IMG/VR virus record: IMGVR_UViG_3300045541_000152
Coordinates: 1-34,656 of that record
Length of the DNA stretch: 34,656 nt
DNA from: a virus
Strand: one strand, 5' to 3'
Both the position numbers and the translations under genes were made by a program. Position 1 is the stretch's first letter; each line of letters opens with the position of its first letter. The notes under the pieces were generated by a model. The model was not told the origin of the DNA, searched no databases, and saw nothing but the letters and a program-made list of their open reading frames with translations. Shown here in pieces: positions 21,642 through 28,091 of the stretch.

Positions 21642-21750
21642 GTTTGGTTCCTGCTAAAAAATTGAATTCCTTGAGGAGCTGGTGTACTCGGGCTTCGAGC
21701 ATGTCCATGCCTACTTGTGTGTGCAGCTTGTCGTACCATTCGTCAGTCAT
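21571..21750 (-). CDS. Small overlapping gene, MTDEWYD-type
   Basis: A 59-residue frame starting at ATG, with GGAGG 4-5 nt upstream and an ATGA overlap with the DUF551-like gene. It reads 'MTDEWYDKLHTQVGMDML' and is helical and charged, ending in the first part of the HTH-DUF3310 gene (71-nt overlap). The N-terminus resembles that of the gene at 29049-29411 ('MTNEWYD'). The good ribosome site supports reality; the long overlap argues for caution. Confidence 0.55.
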   Translation of the reverse strand: MTDEWYDKLHTQVGMDMLEARVHQLLKEFNFLAGTKHDKDTANPKPDEAQTEHERDGDR

Positions 21751-21947
21751 ACACCCTCCACAAATTTAGGTAGTGGCGCCCAATGGGTCCAGTACGTCTC
21801 ACTGCGTTTATACACACCGTAAGTCGCGCACCCCATGCTCCGGTTGATAAGCTGCACCTTATGCCCGACAGGGCACGAGGCAATCGGGCGCCAAGGATAC
21901 GCTTGATCGACGACTGCTACACCATCCGATGATACCACTGTGGTCAT
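21747..21947 (-). CDS. DUF551-like small protein
   Basis: A 66-residue protein. I place the start at the ATG at 21947, which has GGAG 5 nt upstream and an ATGA overlap with the preceding membrane protein gene; a longer frame to 22214 runs through that gene and is not needed. The pattern 'WRPIASCPVGHKVQLIN'...'YWTHWAPLPK' matches DUF551, a small beta-rich phage and bacterial family of unknown role whose hallmark is 'THW-x-PLP'. Confidence 0.7.
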   Translation of the reverse strand: MTTVVSSDGVAVVDQAYPWRPIASCPVGHKVQLINRSMGCATYGVYKRSETYWTHWAPLPKFVEGV

Positions 21948-22471
21948 ATTGCTCCGTTTCTGCGGCATTGCGCGGCCATGTCCCGATAGACTTGCGCCCG
22001 GACAGGCAGCCCCGCGAGCTCGCTTTTCTGAGCCAGCTTGGATAAATGCCGAGCGGTTTCGAGCTGTTCTTGTTTGTATTCCAGCGTTACAGCTTTGCGA
22101 TTGACTGCCCATTTTATCAAGCAGAACGCTGCGATGAACGCCACTGGCACTAACACCCCTACAGGTCCGCCGGCTATGCACGCAAAAATGGTAGCCACCG
22201 TGCCCGCCGTACACATCGCAGCAGCGAGCCCTTCGCAGGATTTTTTAACGGGCTGTTGTAGCCTCGGGTCAGGCGGCTTGGGCCTTGGCATGGGGGCCGT
22301 TGCTGCCGCTTTGATCTTGGCTTCTATGCGCCGCGTCTCGTGAGTGTTGAGCAACGGCACAGATTCCCAACTGTCCTGACTGTACTCCCTGACTTCAGGT
22401 TTGCCGAAGCGTATTTGCTTGACCGGCTTGATGATGCCTACTGGGTAGGTCCTGCTGATACCGTTGCCCAT
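21944..22471 (-). CDS. Small membrane protein with helical hairpin
   Basis: A 175-residue protein. A hydrophilic N-terminal region, Pro-rich near residues 60-75, is followed by a hydrophobic hairpin of two membrane segments (about 81-122: 'AAAMCTAGTVATIFACIAGG', then 'VGVLVPVAFIAAFCLIKW'). A charged helical C-terminus ends in 'AAQCRRNGAI'. Good GGGAG ribosome site. The upstream neighbour has the same order (Pro-rich lead, two-helix hairpin), so the two may be diverged duplicates. Possible roles include holin-like, superinfection exclusion or host-membrane takeover; nothing here decides. Confidence 0.6.
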   Translation of the reverse strand: MGNGISRTYPVGIIKPVKQIRFGKPEVREYSQDSWESVPLLNTHETRRIEAKIKAAATAPMPRPKPPDPRLQQPVKKSCEGLAAAMCTAGTVATIFACIAGGPVGVLVPVAFIAAFCLIKWAVNRKAVTLEYKQEQLETARHLSKLAQKSELAGLPVRAQVYRDMAAQCRRNGAI

Positions 22472-22493
22472 ATCAGTCTCCCGTTGTTATGGA

Positions 22494-22877
22494 CTACTTT
22501 AGTTTGGCACTAAGGCGGATAAGCGCGAAACCCAGCACTGCTGCGCCGGCTGCCACACCCAGACCAACTGGCCCCAAGGCAACTATAGACATCAGCCCCG
22601 CCACCGTGCCTACGCTAGCCACCAGGGCCCCTGCGAGCGCCATAAGTCGCTTCTTGACGCTAGGCGTCGGCTGATCCTTGGCCGCTTGCGGCAGGGGGCG
22701 TTGCGGCTGCGTTACGGAGCGGGCTGGTGCTGAGGCAGCATACCGCACACGCTGCGGAGCGAGGGGGTAATCCGAGTTGGTGCCATTGTTCCGCACCGGG
22801 ATAGGCGCACTCCGTGGTGGACGGTACGGGCTGGTGACGCTTACTTCACTGACTGCTACTGCGGATATGCGATTCAT
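22494..22877 (-). CDS. Small membrane protein with helical hairpin
   Basis: A 127-residue protein with an excellent AAGGAG site. The first 70 residues are Pro/Ser/Arg-rich and probably disordered. Residues about 78-122 form two membrane helices ('LMALAGALVASVGTVAGLMSI', then 'LGVAAGAAVLGFALI') joined by 'ALGPVG', which echoes 'AGGPVG' in the downstream neighbour. It ends just after the second helix with 'RLSAKLK'. Confidence 0.6.
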   Translation of the reverse strand: MNRISAVAVSEVSVTSPYRPPRSAPIPVRNNGTNSDYPLAPQRVRYAASAPARSVTQPQRPLPQAAKDQPTPSVKKRLMALAGALVASVGTVAGLMSIVALGPVGLGVAAGAAVLGFALIRLSAKLK

Positions 22878-23008
22878 GGTTTCTCCTTAAGGTTGATTAA
22901 ACGCCGCATAAACGCTGCCTCACCGATGCGGCTCGGTGGATGGATACGCAGCAACTCCAGCACTGCCGCTATTGCATCATTCCAAATTTTTCTTTCCTGC
23001 TCGGTCAT
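22874..23008 (-). CDS. 44-residue protein of unknown function
   Basis: A short frame with AAGGAG 7 nt before ATG and an ATGA overlap into the next gene. It reads 'MTEQERKIWNDAIAAVLELL', then a basic tail, and looks like a single amphipathic helix. The ribosome site and exact coupling on the 3' side make it a credible gene despite its size. Confidence 0.6.
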   Translation of the reverse strand: MTEQERKIWNDAIAAVLELLRIHPPSRIGEAAFMRRLINLKEKP

Positions 23009-23312
23009 TGCTCAGCTCCTTGTCGATGATCTTTTGAACTTCGTACAACTGCTGCTCGCCCCCTTGAGTCAGGAGGATTTTTTTCATGACACGCCACCGC
23101 GCTGCATCGGACACGGCGTAGTCTCGCTCTTGCTTAAACCTTTGGCTTGCTTGAGATAGCTGCTCGGTGTCTGCTCGCATCTTGCCGATGGTGGTCTGCT
23201 GCTCGCAGATTACCGCGTCTTTGTATTCGATGTTTTGCTTGAGATACGCATTTTCTGCTGTGAGATAGTTGTAGTTTGGCGCGATGTTTGTGTGAATTGG
23301 TATGTAATTCAT
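22977..23312 (-). CDS. Coiled-coil protein of unknown function
   Basis: A 111-residue protein, ATG with GAAGGG upstream. Residues about 18-75 have a heptad-like pattern ('AENAYLKQNIEYKDAVICEQQ', 'SQRFKQERDYAVSDAARWRVM'), then a short Gln/Glu-rich helix. The 'AARWRVM' phrase is common in small phage proteins of the accessory region. Its 3' end overlaps the 44-residue gene by 32 nt. Confidence 0.6.
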   Translation of the reverse strand: MNYIPIHTNIAPNYNYLTAENAYLKQNIEYKDAVICEQQTTIGKMRADTEQLSQASQRFKQERDYAVSDAARWRVMKKILLTQGGEQQLYEVQKIIDKELSNDRAGKKNLE

Positions 23313-23315
23313 TTT

Positions 23316-23561
23316 TTACCCTTCTTGCAAATTAACGCGTTCTTGAATCTGCCACGTCAGCTCTTTCAGCAGGTCTTCGGTGCTGTCCCCGTGACCCGTG
23401 GCGTATCCTTGCGCCATCATCCACGCGGCCAATTTGTTGCGCTCGGCAGCAGCGCCAGCGGCATAGGCAAGGGCGGCGAAGCGTTCAAGCTCAAGACTGT
23501 AGGCCGGCGACCATCGCAGCCCAGCCTCCCGCGCCATGCGGATGATGTCTTCGCGGTTCAT
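23316..23561 (-). CDS. Phage accessory protein, 'REDIIRMAREAG' family
   Basis: An 81-residue protein. I choose ATG at 23561, with GGGAG 8 nt upstream and an ATGA overlap with the preceding gene, rather than GTG at 23576. 'REDIIRMAREAGLRW' and 'ERFAALAYAAGAAAERNKLA' form the helical pattern of a widespread family of small phage proteins encoded among accessory genes, with no known function. Confidence 0.65.
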   Translation of the reverse strand: MNREDIIRMAREAGLRWSPAYSLELERFAALAYAAGAAAERNKLAAWMMAQGYATGHGDSTEDLLKELTWQIQERVNLQEG

Positions 23562-23773
23562 TTCACTAACTCCCACGCCCCATACGGGTCGATCAGGTCA
23601 AGCATTTCCTGATCGGTCAGGCCCAATTTGTCAATCATGCGGCCAACGATTTCAGTCAATTGTTCCAGACGACTTTCTTCATCGTCCGGGGCAGTAAGCC
23701 TAATTAGCGATTGCCCAAGATTGCTGTTTATTTCGCGTACCGTTTCTCTGTGATACCTTTCTTTGATTTTCAC
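23558..23773 (-). CDS. Small acidic helical protein
   Basis: A 71-residue protein, GTG start with AGGAG about 9 nt upstream. It is predicted to be all-helical with 'EESRLEQLTEIVGRMIDKLGL' and ends 'DPYGAWELVK'. No family recognised. GTGA overlap with the gene before it. Confidence 0.55.
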   Translation of the reverse strand: MKIKERYHRETVREINSNLGQSLIRLTAPDDEESRLEQLTEIVGRMIDKLGLTDQEMLDLIDPYGAWELVK

Positions 23774-23928
23774 GAGTTCTTCTCCTTCAACGGCTCACTT
23801 ACAACCCGCCCGCACCACCGGCAATCACGATGGTAATAACCGTCATAAATCCACGCCGCACGCGGGAAGTGGTGGTTGATCTTCTTGCACAACCACACGC
23901 CAAAACGGTACAAAAGCGGCTCATCCAC
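23770..23928 (-). CDS. Small CxxC protein with KEKN tail
   Basis: A 52-residue frame, GTG start with AAGGAG 7 nt upstream. It has 'YHRDCRWCGRVVSEP', a likely half zinc ribbon, and ends 'LKEKNS'. That tail is written by the bases that serve as the Shine-Dalgarno sequence of the following gene, a feature shared with several neighbours. The other frame from an ATG in the same place lacks this tail and is less likely. Confidence 0.5.
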   Translation of the reverse strand: MDEPLLYRFGVWLCKKINHHFPRAAWIYDGYYHRDCRWCGRVVSEPLKEKNS

Positions 23929-24121
23929 TGTTCTTCTCCTTCAGCCTCTGCTTCTCGTCCCGGCGACCGGCCTCAAAGCCCCTCAACCATGCGTCAGCAA
24001 GCATCCATTCCAACGTGTATTCATTATCACCGCGCTCGCGTTGGGTGTAGTTAGTGAGCGTCCAGTAATGCGCCAATTCTGCGGCTATTTTTTTCGCGTG
24101 CATTCGTTTAGGTGTTTTCAT
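23921..24121 (-). CDS. Small protein with KEKN tail
   Basis: A 66-residue basic-helical protein with 'MHAKKIAAELAHYW' and 'MLADAWLRGFEAGRRDEKQRL', ending 'LKEKNSG'. ATG in ATGA overlap with the upstream gene. The 'AWLRGFEAGRRDE' helix resembles phage accessory proteins. Its last codons contain the AAGGAGAAGAAC block shared by the local gene family. Confidence 0.6.
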   Translation of the reverse strand: MKTPKRMHAKKIAAELAHYWTLTNYTQRERGDNEYTLEWMLADAWLRGFEAGRRDEKQRLKEKNSG

Positions 24122-24618
24122 TCCTCACCCCCAATCCCATGTGCTCGCTCAATTGCGCGGGCAAATGCAACCAAATTTTGCGAAATGTTATCCATATCCA
24201 TCCCCCAATTTGGAAGTTGGTTGTAAACGTAAAGGAGCTGCTCTTTTGTCAGCGGCTTGCGCTTTGGCGAGGCCGAATAAAGCGGCTCAACCATCCCGAG
24301 CGCATCCTCGGATTGGTTCGGCGGCGACCGATACAACGCCATGCCAACACACATCAGCAAGCATGGGTCTACAGGCCGGACAGTTGCATAGCCTTTGCTG
24401 TAGCCAGTGACGTAAGCCACCGGCTCAACTGTTAAGTTGTCCTTAATAGTTGGCTCCATCTCTTGCTGCACATCCGTAAGCCGATGCATGGATGCCTCGG
24501 CTATGGCGGCGCGGAGGGCGGTGATGGCTTTGCCCATACTGCGAAGTTCAGTCATGTGTAATGGCGAGTTAATGCCATCCAACGCTTCCAACGCCATCTT
24601 CATGGCTTCGATGCTCAC
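24118..24618 (-). CDS. Accessory protein with 'LTDVQQE' module
   Basis: A 166-residue protein, GTG start. The N-terminus 'AMKMALEALDGINS'...'AITALRAAIAEA' is a common phage accessory domain. A 'HRLTDVQQEMEP' block (about 45-56) matches the 'GLTDVQQEIEA' block in the 253-residue gene downstream. The C-terminus 'LTKEQLLYVYNQLPNW'...'FARAIERAHGI' is also widespread in phages. It looks like an assembly of shuffled modules; function unknown. Confidence 0.6.
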   Translation of the reverse strand: MSIEAMKMALEALDGINSPLHMTELRSMGKAITALRAAIAEASMHRLTDVQQEMEPTIKDNLTVEPVAYVTGYSKGYATVRPVDPCLLMCVGMALYRSPPNQSEDALGMVEPLYSASPKRKPLTKEQLLYVYNQLPNWGMDMDNISQNLVAFARAIERAHGIGGEE

Positions 24619-24836
24619 GTGTTCCTCCCCTTCAGCTTGGCTTCGATGGCGCGGGCAAAGTGCAATGCTTGAGGACGGTGCAATGGTTGGTCGGCCATGT
24701 TTTCAATCTCCTCATCCGTCAGCTCAACCCACTCGCGGCGGGGTGGGTGGGGCTGACGGATGATGTCGTCTCGGGTCATGCCGCGCTCCTTGTCTTGCTC
24801 GTAAGCTAGCCGTGAGGTTTCAGACTGCCTATTCAT
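24615..24836 (-). CDS. 'REWVELTDEEI' family protein, short
   Basis: A 73-residue protein. I choose the ATG at 24836 because GGAG lies 7 nt upstream; the frame is open to 24863. It has 'PPRREWVELTDEEIENM', then 'ALHFARAIEAKLKGRNT'. Both blocks recur in the 253-residue gene at 25023-25784 with near-identical DNA (24708-24747 compared with 25115-25154), so one is a recent copy. Confidence 0.6.
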   Translation of the reverse strand: MNRQSETSRLAYEQDKERGMTRDDIIRQPHPPRREWVELTDEEIENMADQPLHRPQALHFARAIEAKLKGRNT

Positions 24837-25026
24837 TTGTATCTCCATGGTGTTGCACAGCAACTATGCTCGAAGGTGTATAGCTGGCAAGAATTTGTTT
24901 GTTTGCGTTTAACAGCACATCAAACGTGGCGTTGCCATACGTTCGCCGCTCGAAGTTTTCCGCATCAGGGTGGTGCTCCCTAATTTTGTTACCCATCATC
25001 CAATACACCACAGTTATTCCGTTCAT
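24829..25026 (-). CDS. Small protein of unknown function
   Basis: A 65-residue protein. ATG at 25026 follows AAGGAGAAGAACAC, the tail of the upstream gene, giving an ATGA overlap. It reads 'MNGITVVYWMMGNKIREHH', then 'FDVLLNANKQILASY'; the alternating hydrophobic pattern suggests a small alpha-beta fold. No family recognised. Confidence 0.55.
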   Translation of the reverse strand: MNGITVVYWMMGNKIREHHPDAENFERRTYGNATFDVLLNANKQILASYTPSSIVAVQHHGDTNE

Positions 25027-25784
25027 GTGTTCTTCTCCTTGTGTTTGGCTTCGATGGCGCGGGCAAACTGGTACCACGCACTGGCCGCTTCAAACTTGTA
25101 AAACTCGCCAGCAATCTCCTCATCCGTCAGCTCAACCCACTCGCGGCGGGGTGGGTTGGTGTAGAGAGGCAATGCCCGATGCTGCTCGGTGAAGTCCTGC
25201 GGGTTGTCGGTCACGCACACTGATTTACCATCAAGCGTGTAGACCATCCACGCTACTGGTTCCTGATTCGCTTGCTCTGCAAGTAAATCAGTTCTTCCAG
25301 TGCAGTACCCATTCAAGTAATTCTTCTCTCGTTTCGCAGCGGCCTCAATCTCCTGCTGCACATCCGTCAGCCCAGCCCACTCGCTGCGGGGTGGAGTGGC
25401 ATAACAAAACAATTCACCGAACTGGCGCAGCGACCACAGCCCGTAGCTGCCGTCGTCGAACTTGATATGTGGGCCGCCGGCAGCGGATGTGAACTCCACT
25501 GTCCCAGCGCTGTCGTCTTCAATGCAAATCACGCGGTCGCCCGCTTTTGGCACTCGCATTGCAATCGCTTGCTGCCCGGATGCCTCGGCTAAACTGAGTT
25601 TGTCCTCCTCCGTCAGCCCAACCCACTCGCGGCTCGGGCGAAGCGGCAGGAGCAGTTTTGATAGATAAACCGAGAGGTCGTCGCACCCCGGCTGCCACTT
25701 TTGTGCTGCCTCTTCAATGTTGTCCCAATAGTAGGTTGTGGTGCCGTCTGCGTTGATGCGACAAATTTCCGCGTGATCTATCAC
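25023..25784 (-). CDS. Multi-module 'W-V-x-LTD' accessory protein
   Basis: A 253-residue protein, GTG start behind AAGGAGAAG. It contains three copies of the module: 'SREWVGLTEEDKL' (near 51), 'RSEWAGLTDVQQEI' (near 132) and 'RREWVELTDEEI' (near 213), each after a Pro-rich or loop segment. Between them are 'GDRVICIEDDSAG' (possible SH3-like beta barrel) and 'EPVAWMVYTLDG'. It ends 'FARAIEAKHKEKNT'. The make-up suggests fusion of shorter paralogues such as its neighbours. Function unknown. Confidence 0.6.
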   Translation of the reverse strand: MIDHAEICRINADGTTTYYWDNIEEAAQKWQPGCDDLSVYLSKLLLPLRPSREWVGLTEEDKLSLAEASGQQAIAMRVPKAGDRVICIEDDSAGTVEFTSAAGGPHIKFDDGSYGLWSLRQFGELFCYATPPRSEWAGLTDVQQEIEAAAKREKNYLNGYCTGRTDLLAEQANQEPVAWMVYTLDGKSVCVTDNPQDFTEQHRALPLYTNPPRREWVELTDEEIAGEFYKFEAASAWYQFARAIEAKHKEKNT

Positions 25785-25918
25785 GAGTTCTTCTCCTTCA
25801 GCTTGGCTTCGACATACGCATCTAACGCTTCAATAAAATCAGCTATGTTTTGAGTATCGTTTTGACCGCGAAGCATCATCATGACAGTCCATCGCAAACG
25901 ATTAAGTAGTTCATCCAC
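25781..25918 (-). CDS. 45-residue protein with KLKEKN tail
   Basis: A short frame, GTG start with AAGGAG 7 nt upstream, GTGA overlap downstream. It reads 'MDELLNRLRWTVMMMLRGQN', then 'FIEALDAYVEAKLKEKNS'. The same GTG-GAT-GA start context occurs at the 52-residue gene (23928), so the 5' junction is also duplicated. Confidence 0.5.
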   Translation of the reverse strand: MDELLNRLRWTVMMMLRGQNDTQNIADFIEALDAYVEAKLKEKNS

Positions 25919-26210
25919 TGTTCTTCTCCTTCAACTTGGCTTCAATGGCGCGAAGCGAACGAACATGGTCGCCCCATCGCCCTTGCTGTTCGGTTTCATA
26001 TGCGCCGATCAATTCCTCATCCGTAAGCCCAACCCACGGCTTGTACTCAACAAACGGCACGCACTCAGGCCGGTTGCCAGCAGCCCATTCGCTTGCTGTG
26101 CAGGCACAGCCACGCTCAGCGCAACCCACGTCTACCATCAGGACTTTGTCGCTGTCCCATGGGGTTTGGAGGGTAGCCAGCTCGGAATCAACAGGAATCA
26201 GTTTGCTCAT
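25911..26210 (-). CDS. Cys-containing 'VGLTDEE' accessory protein
   Basis: A 99-residue protein, ATG start. Residues 29-50 hold four cysteines ('GCAERGCACTASEW'...'PEC') that could bind metal. 'KPWVGLTDEELIGAYE' is another copy of the local module, and the end is 'SLRAIEAKLKEKNSG'. ATGA overlap with the upstream secreted-protein gene. Confidence 0.6.
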   Translation of the reverse strand: MSKLIPVDSELATLQTPWDSDKVLMVDVGCAERGCACTASEWAAGNRPECVPFVEYKPWVGLTDEELIGAYETEQQGRWGDHVRSLRAIEAKLKEKNSG

Positions 26211-26560
26211 TTCTTGTCCTTCAAGGCATATGAGACGCAGGTATATGCGGCGAGGAAGTCATATGCCCTAAGCCCTTCGTTTGACCACTCATCTGTGCGC
26301 TCGGTGCGATCCATCTTTGTATAAATGGTGCCGTAGGGTTTGCTGCAATCGCTGATGTGCACTTTCCAGCGCCATGAATGGTTCGGCGTGGTGACATTCC
26401 ACAGTGCGACCAAAAGCTTGTTCTCCATGCGCATGGAGCTGGGCATGAGGTTGTAGGTCGTGTCCTCAATAGCGAAGCTGTGGAACTGCTCAGCCTGTGC
26501 CAAGACGGATGCGGGCACAAACAGCAGGGCCAGCAGGCAGTGTCTAATCGTTAGACTCAT
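26207..26560 (-). CDS. Putative secreted protein
   Basis: A 117-residue protein with an N-terminal signal peptide: basic start, hydrophobic 'LLALLFVPASVLA', predicted cleavage after Ala22, then 'QAEQFHSFAIEDTTYNL'. Two cysteines in the mature part ('DCSKPYG' and 'YTCVSY') could form a disulfide. The first codons (residues 2-7, SLTIRH) are written by a perfect GTCTAA-N3-TTAGAC palindrome. An exported phage protein here may change the host surface or periplasm. Confidence 0.65.
   Translation of the reverse strand: MSLTIRHCLLALLFVPASVLAQAEQFHSFAIEDTTYNLMPSSMRMENKLLVALWNVTTPNHSWRWKVHISDCSKPYGTIYTKMDRTERTDEWSNEGLRAYDFLAAYTCVSYALKDKK
26542..26556. promoter_or_regulatory. GTCTAA-N3-TTAGAC palindrome, site 2
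   Basis: A perfect copy (centre TCG), located just inside the start of the secreted-protein gene, one base after its ATG. A bound protein or RNA hairpin here would directly affect initiation. Confidence 0.6.
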
Positions 26561-26730
26561 TTCTCAATCTCCACTTCGGTCCATGCTGCTAGGTGAACTA
26601 CGTTGCCTTCGTCGTCGGTGCAGTAGCTGTATGCGCCATCAATGTGGCTGAAGTTAAGCCGCCATTCGGTGCCGTCGTCTTCGTCTTTGATTACGATGCG
26701 AGTGTTTCGCGGGACGTCATAAAGTTTCAT
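26557..26730 (-). CDS. 57-residue protein of unknown function
   Basis: Acidic protein starting 'MKLYDVPRNTRIVIKDEDDG' with 'EWRLNFSHIDGAYSYC', typical of a small beta-rich phage protein. It joins its neighbours by TGATG upstream and ATGA downstream. No strong ribosome site of its own, so translation probably relies on coupling. Confidence 0.6.
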   Translation of the reverse strand: MKLYDVPRNTRIVIKDEDDGTEWRLNFSHIDGAYSYCTDDEGNVVHLAAWTEVEIEK

Positions 26731-26846
26731 CAGGACACCATGGTGTAGATTAAAAAGCCTGCTACTGCGAGCAGGATGCCGAGGAGAATGCCCGCACCGA
26801 TGCCGGTGTTAAAGCCTTCGGTGTAGCCGTTGTCAAAATCATTCAT
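26730..26846 (-). CDS. 38-residue single-pass membrane protein
   Basis: ATG with AAGGAA 8 nt upstream; ATGA overlap with the gene before and TGATG with the gene after. Short acidic lead 'MNDFDNGYTEGFNTG', then one membrane helix with small-residue spacing ('GIGAGILLGILLAVAGFLIY'). Helix packing through Gly is likely, so it may oligomerise or bind a host membrane protein. Confidence 0.6.
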   Translation of the reverse strand: MNDFDNGYTEGFNTGIGAGILLGILLAVAGFLIYTMVS

Positions 26847-27313
26847 TGTTGTTTCCTTAAGTTAGTGGCACGTCCTGAAGCAATTTCCTTGGCTGCTAGC
26901 TTGAGCGCGGTGTCCATGTCACGTACGGTGACGACCTCCATCTGCGCATCGTGTAAGTCCATCAGCTGATTTAGTGCGGCAATCTCCGCCCCGGTGGGGG
27001 TGTACCTGCCGATCTTGTGGCTGCGCTGGACGATGTTTATCAGCATCTCGCGGGCAACTGTCACCTCATCAGCGTACTCACCACCAAAGCCCAGCTTGTG
27101 CAGAGCCTCGGTGATGTTGTACATGGCAATGAGCACGCCCATGTGCGCTGGTGTTGCCCTGCCTTGCAGGAGCTCGACCATGGCAGCATGATTTTTCAGG
27201 CGCAAAGTTAACAGTTGATCGGCATGCTCTGTCATTGGGGCAAACCCGTCCAGCACGTAGCCCATGGGGTTACGCAACACCCCCTTGGGCCGGTATTTAC
27301 TGCGTTTGCGCAT
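26843..27313 (-). CDS. Phage accessory protein, 'KYRPKGV' family
   Basis: A 156-residue helical protein. I choose ATG 27313 (RKRSKYRPKGV) over a TTG 6 nt upstream. The basic start plus 'MGYVLDGFAPM' and helical 'NITEALHKLGFGGEYADEV' match a family I recall from betaproteobacterial phages and prophages, of unknown function. C-terminus 'KLAAKEIASGRATNLRKQQ'. Confidence 0.6.
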   Translation of the reverse strand: MRKRSKYRPKGVLRNPMGYVLDGFAPMTEHADQLLTLRLKNHAAMVELLQGRATPAHMGVLIAMYNITEALHKLGFGGEYADEVTVAREMLINIVQRSHKIGRYTPTGAEIAALNQLMDLHDAQMEVVTVRDMDTALKLAAKEIASGRATNLRKQQ

Positions 27314-27596
27314 GGGCAAGGGCCTCTTTCACCAAGTCCCGCACCTTCTGCGCGTCCTCACGCCCCTCGGCTGTCTGGAGGTAAGCCCCCGAATGGATGA
27401 CCACCCCCAGCAGACTGTCGGCTGCCTGTAATGCTTCTTTAATCAGCTCCAGATTCATTTTCTTCCTCATGTTGTTTGCACGCACACGGGCCGTGCAGGC
27501 TGCGCACCGCCAGCGTTTGCCGGACGCCGTGCGTATCCACTTGCCGCCCTCGAAAGGGCGGGTCTTCATGCAGTTGCTACAGAATCGTGTTTCCAA
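27297..27596 (-). CDS. Zinc-ribbon protein with helical C-terminus
   Basis: A 99-residue frame. The only start that keeps both CxxC pairs ('FCSNCMKTRPF', 'WRCAACTARV') is TTG at 27596, since TAG lies three codons upstream. An internal ATG near 27458, with AGGA upstream, could give a shorter helical protein ('LELIKEALQAADSLLG'). One gene with two products, or two fused genes, are both possible. Confidence 0.5.
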   Translation of the reverse strand: METRFCSNCMKTRPFEGGKWIRTASGKRWRCAACTARVRANNMRKKMNLELIKEALQAADSLLGVVIHSGAYLQTAEGREDAQKVRDLVKEALAHAQTQ

Positions 27597-27837
27597 AAAT
27601 GTCTATGTCCAACAGGTTGAAATCTGAGTCCACGGCAAACCACAGAACTCTATCAGGAGGCGGGTCGTGTACCTCCAGAAAATGATCTCCCAACCGGGCA
27701 ATGTTGACAATGTTTATGAGCCACTCGGGACGCTTGGACAACGGCAGGTTGTCGTGCGGTGTGATGTCTACGCCGGGCGTGAACACCGACAGGTAGTAAG
27801 TGTCCTTGTGCTCGGTGTACCGCATCTCGACTCTCAT
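27577..27837 (-). CDS. Small protein of unknown function
   Basis: An 86-residue acidic protein starting 'MRVEMRYTEHKDTYYLSVF'. It continues 'LSKRPEWLINIVNIARLGD' and ends 'FNLLDIDIFGNTIL', a beta-rich pattern. ATGA overlap with the preceding gene. No family recognised. Confidence 0.55.
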   Translation of the reverse strand: MRVEMRYTEHKDTYYLSVFTPGVDITPHDNLPLSKRPEWLINIVNIARLGDHFLEVHDPPPDRVLWFAVDSDFNLLDIDIFGNTIL

Positions 27838-28091
27838 TGTTTTTCGTCTTCCAGCTTGGTGACAAGCTGGAGGGCGCCGTACTCCTCGTCGGTCATGCCG
27901 TTGAACCTGAAGTTGTCCATGGGTTGATAGGGGCGAATGAGCTTGAGATAGTTGGAGCCGCCGGGCCCTTTGCTGGAACCGACGTACTTGTCTTCGAGAC
28001 GCTCGGTGCCTTCGAGCGCCTTAGCCAGAGCGTTGAGTTGTTTGTAGTCGAGCAACACGGTGGTGCCGCAAATTTCAAGCTTGAATTTCAT
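27834..28091 (-). CDS. Small protein of unknown function
   Basis: An 85-residue protein; ATG at 28091 has GGAG 8 nt upstream, better than the frame-opening codon at 28106. It starts 'MKFKLEICGTTVLLDYKQL', and a 'MTDEEYGALQLV' segment near the end echoes the LTDEE modules. It overlaps the previous gene by 17 nt. Confidence 0.55.
   Translation of the reverse strand: MKFKLEICGTTVLLDYKQLNALAKALEGTERLEDKYVGSSKGPGGSNYLKLIRPYQPMDNFRFNGMTDEEYGALQLVTKLEDEKQ

Noticed and set aside
21747-22214. 155-codon version of the DUF551-like gene
   Set aside because: The first 89 codons lie in another frame of the membrane protein gene; the ATG at 21947 has a good ribosome site and an ATGA joint.
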